Of a DNA stretch of 64,000 nt, positions 63,549-64,000 are shown piece after piece (position 1 is the first letter of the stretch; each line of letters begins with the position of its first letter). Source of the DNA: Bacillota bacterium. GTDB lineage: Bacteria; Bacillota; Limnochordia; DTU087. Where the stretch lies: contig JAAYQZ010000052.1 in assembly GCA_012519025.1 (NCBI GenBank), positions 1 to 64,000 of the forward strand, in the 5' to 3' direction. The notes under the pieces were generated by a model, which saw nothing but the letters and a program-made list of their open reading frames with translations, searched no databases and had not been told where the DNA came from. The translations under genes and the position numbers were made by a program.

Positions 63549-63636
63549 CTTTCTTACGCAGGAGTATATTTCCCAATAACGAATAAAGTAATTGGTATTA
63601 CTTGGCGAGACTGCTCCCAGTGGGAAGGGGATCTTT

Positions 63637-64000
63637 TTGCAAACAGGCAAATCAAGCATAGCCATTGACGGACCGGCCGGTGCCGGTAAAAGCTCAGTGG
63701 CGCGAATATTGGCCAAAAAACTTGGCTTTTTGCATATAGACACCGGGGCATTGTATCGGGTTTTGACTTTGCAAGTTATGCGTGAAGGCATAAGACCCAC
63801 AGAGGCATCGGCAGTAGCAAAGGTAGCTAAATTAGCCGACATTGAGATAGTGCCGGGTTCCAACGGAATCCGGGTTTTGCTAAATGGTGAGGATGTTAGC
63901 GATGCGATTCGGGAACCGAAAGTTAGCGAAAATGTTTCTTTAGTGGCGCAGCACGCTGAGGTGCGTGAGCACCTCTTGACTTTGCAAAGACAGTTGGCCG
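63637..64000 (+). CDS. cmk: Cytidylate kinase (3' partial)
   Basis: The N-terminal 121 codons of CMP kinase, cut by the window edge. The P-loop AIDGPAGAGKSSVAR and the FLHIDTGALYRVL segment are typical, as is the position after aroA in Bacillota. The TTG start follows GGAAGGGG with 6-base spacing. The 88 bases between aroA and this gene show no clear element. Confidence 0.95.
   Translation, partial: MQTGKSSIAIDGPAGAGKSSVARILAKKLGFLHIDTGALYRVLTLQVMREGIRPTEASAVAKVAKLADIEIVPGSNGIRVLLNGEDVSDAIREPKVSENVSLVAQHAEVREHLLTLQRQLA

Noticed and set aside
1-64000. CRISPR arrays, insertion sequences, prophage or rRNA genes
   Set aside because: No regularly spaced direct repeats, transposase, integrase or phage structural motifs, or rRNA sequence were seen by eye in any part of the window.

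Overview
The window reads as a chromosome segment from an anaerobic, endospore-forming member of the Bacillota (class Clostridia or a close relative). The evidence is a dense set of sporulation genes (spoIIGA, sigE, sigG, spoIIR, a ylmC/ymxH gene, a spoIIP-like gene, spoVS, spoVAF, gerW, a dacB/dacF-type carboxypeptidase), an anaerobe-type oxygen defence pair (rubredoxin and flavodiiron protein), many TTG and GTG starts behind strong GGAGG sites, and -10/-35 and SOS motifs of Bacillus type. I ran no database search; the species cannot be named from the sequence alone.

Layout. 1-9.3 kb is the division and cell-wall cluster: murF (cut by the window edge), mraY, ftsW/spoVE, murG, murA, ftsQ/divIB, ftsA, ftsZ. 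No murD lies in it. 9.3-13.1 kb is the sigma-E/sigma-G block: sigE and spoIIGA on the minus strand, then sigG, spoIIR and ylmC on the plus strand. 13.1-21.5 kb carries a divergent rubredoxin/flavodiiron pair, nrdR, ftsK/spoIIIE, a RodZ-like gene, a divergent spoIIP homologue and murC. 21.5-31 kb is more accessory: a yqhH-yqhG-like helicase pair, a tRNA-Ala(CGC), a Nim-like flavoprotein, a decayed GNAT acetyltransferase, a DUF58/DUF4129/MoxR operon and an orphan ND4-like membrane protein that has lost key proton-pumping residues.

31-43 kb is housekeeping: rimO, pgsA, an unknown membrane protein with a short FtsH paralogue, an Rrf2 regulator, two small cysteine-motif proteins, cinA, recA, recX, rny, a hypothetical gene, spoVS and a dipeptidase. 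43-47 kb has dodecin, a small membrane protein, and an M-box-type magnesium leader with terminator ahead of an MgtA-type P-type ATPase. 47-58 kb has spoVAF, a three-gene acyl-CoA-dehydratase-activase set, lysA, a site-2 protease, scpA, scpB, a DUF2953 gene, gerW, dacB/dacF and rluB. 58.5-63.5 kb is an aromatic amino acid operon whose first gene fuses an AroH-type chorismate mutase to a HisC-type aminotransferase, followed by aroF, tyrA, aroA and the start of cmk.

The most interesting points are the chorismate mutase-aminotransferase fusion, a hairpin that appears to bridge the ribosome-binding site and start codon of cinA, the orphan ND4-like protein without its catalytic charges, the SpoIIP homologue without its motif glutamate, the split activase set between spoVAF and lysA, a palindrome over the -10 of the Rrf2 gene, and a small basic ORF between the M-box terminator and mgtA. 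No CRISPR array, insertion sequence, prophage or rRNA gene was seen.
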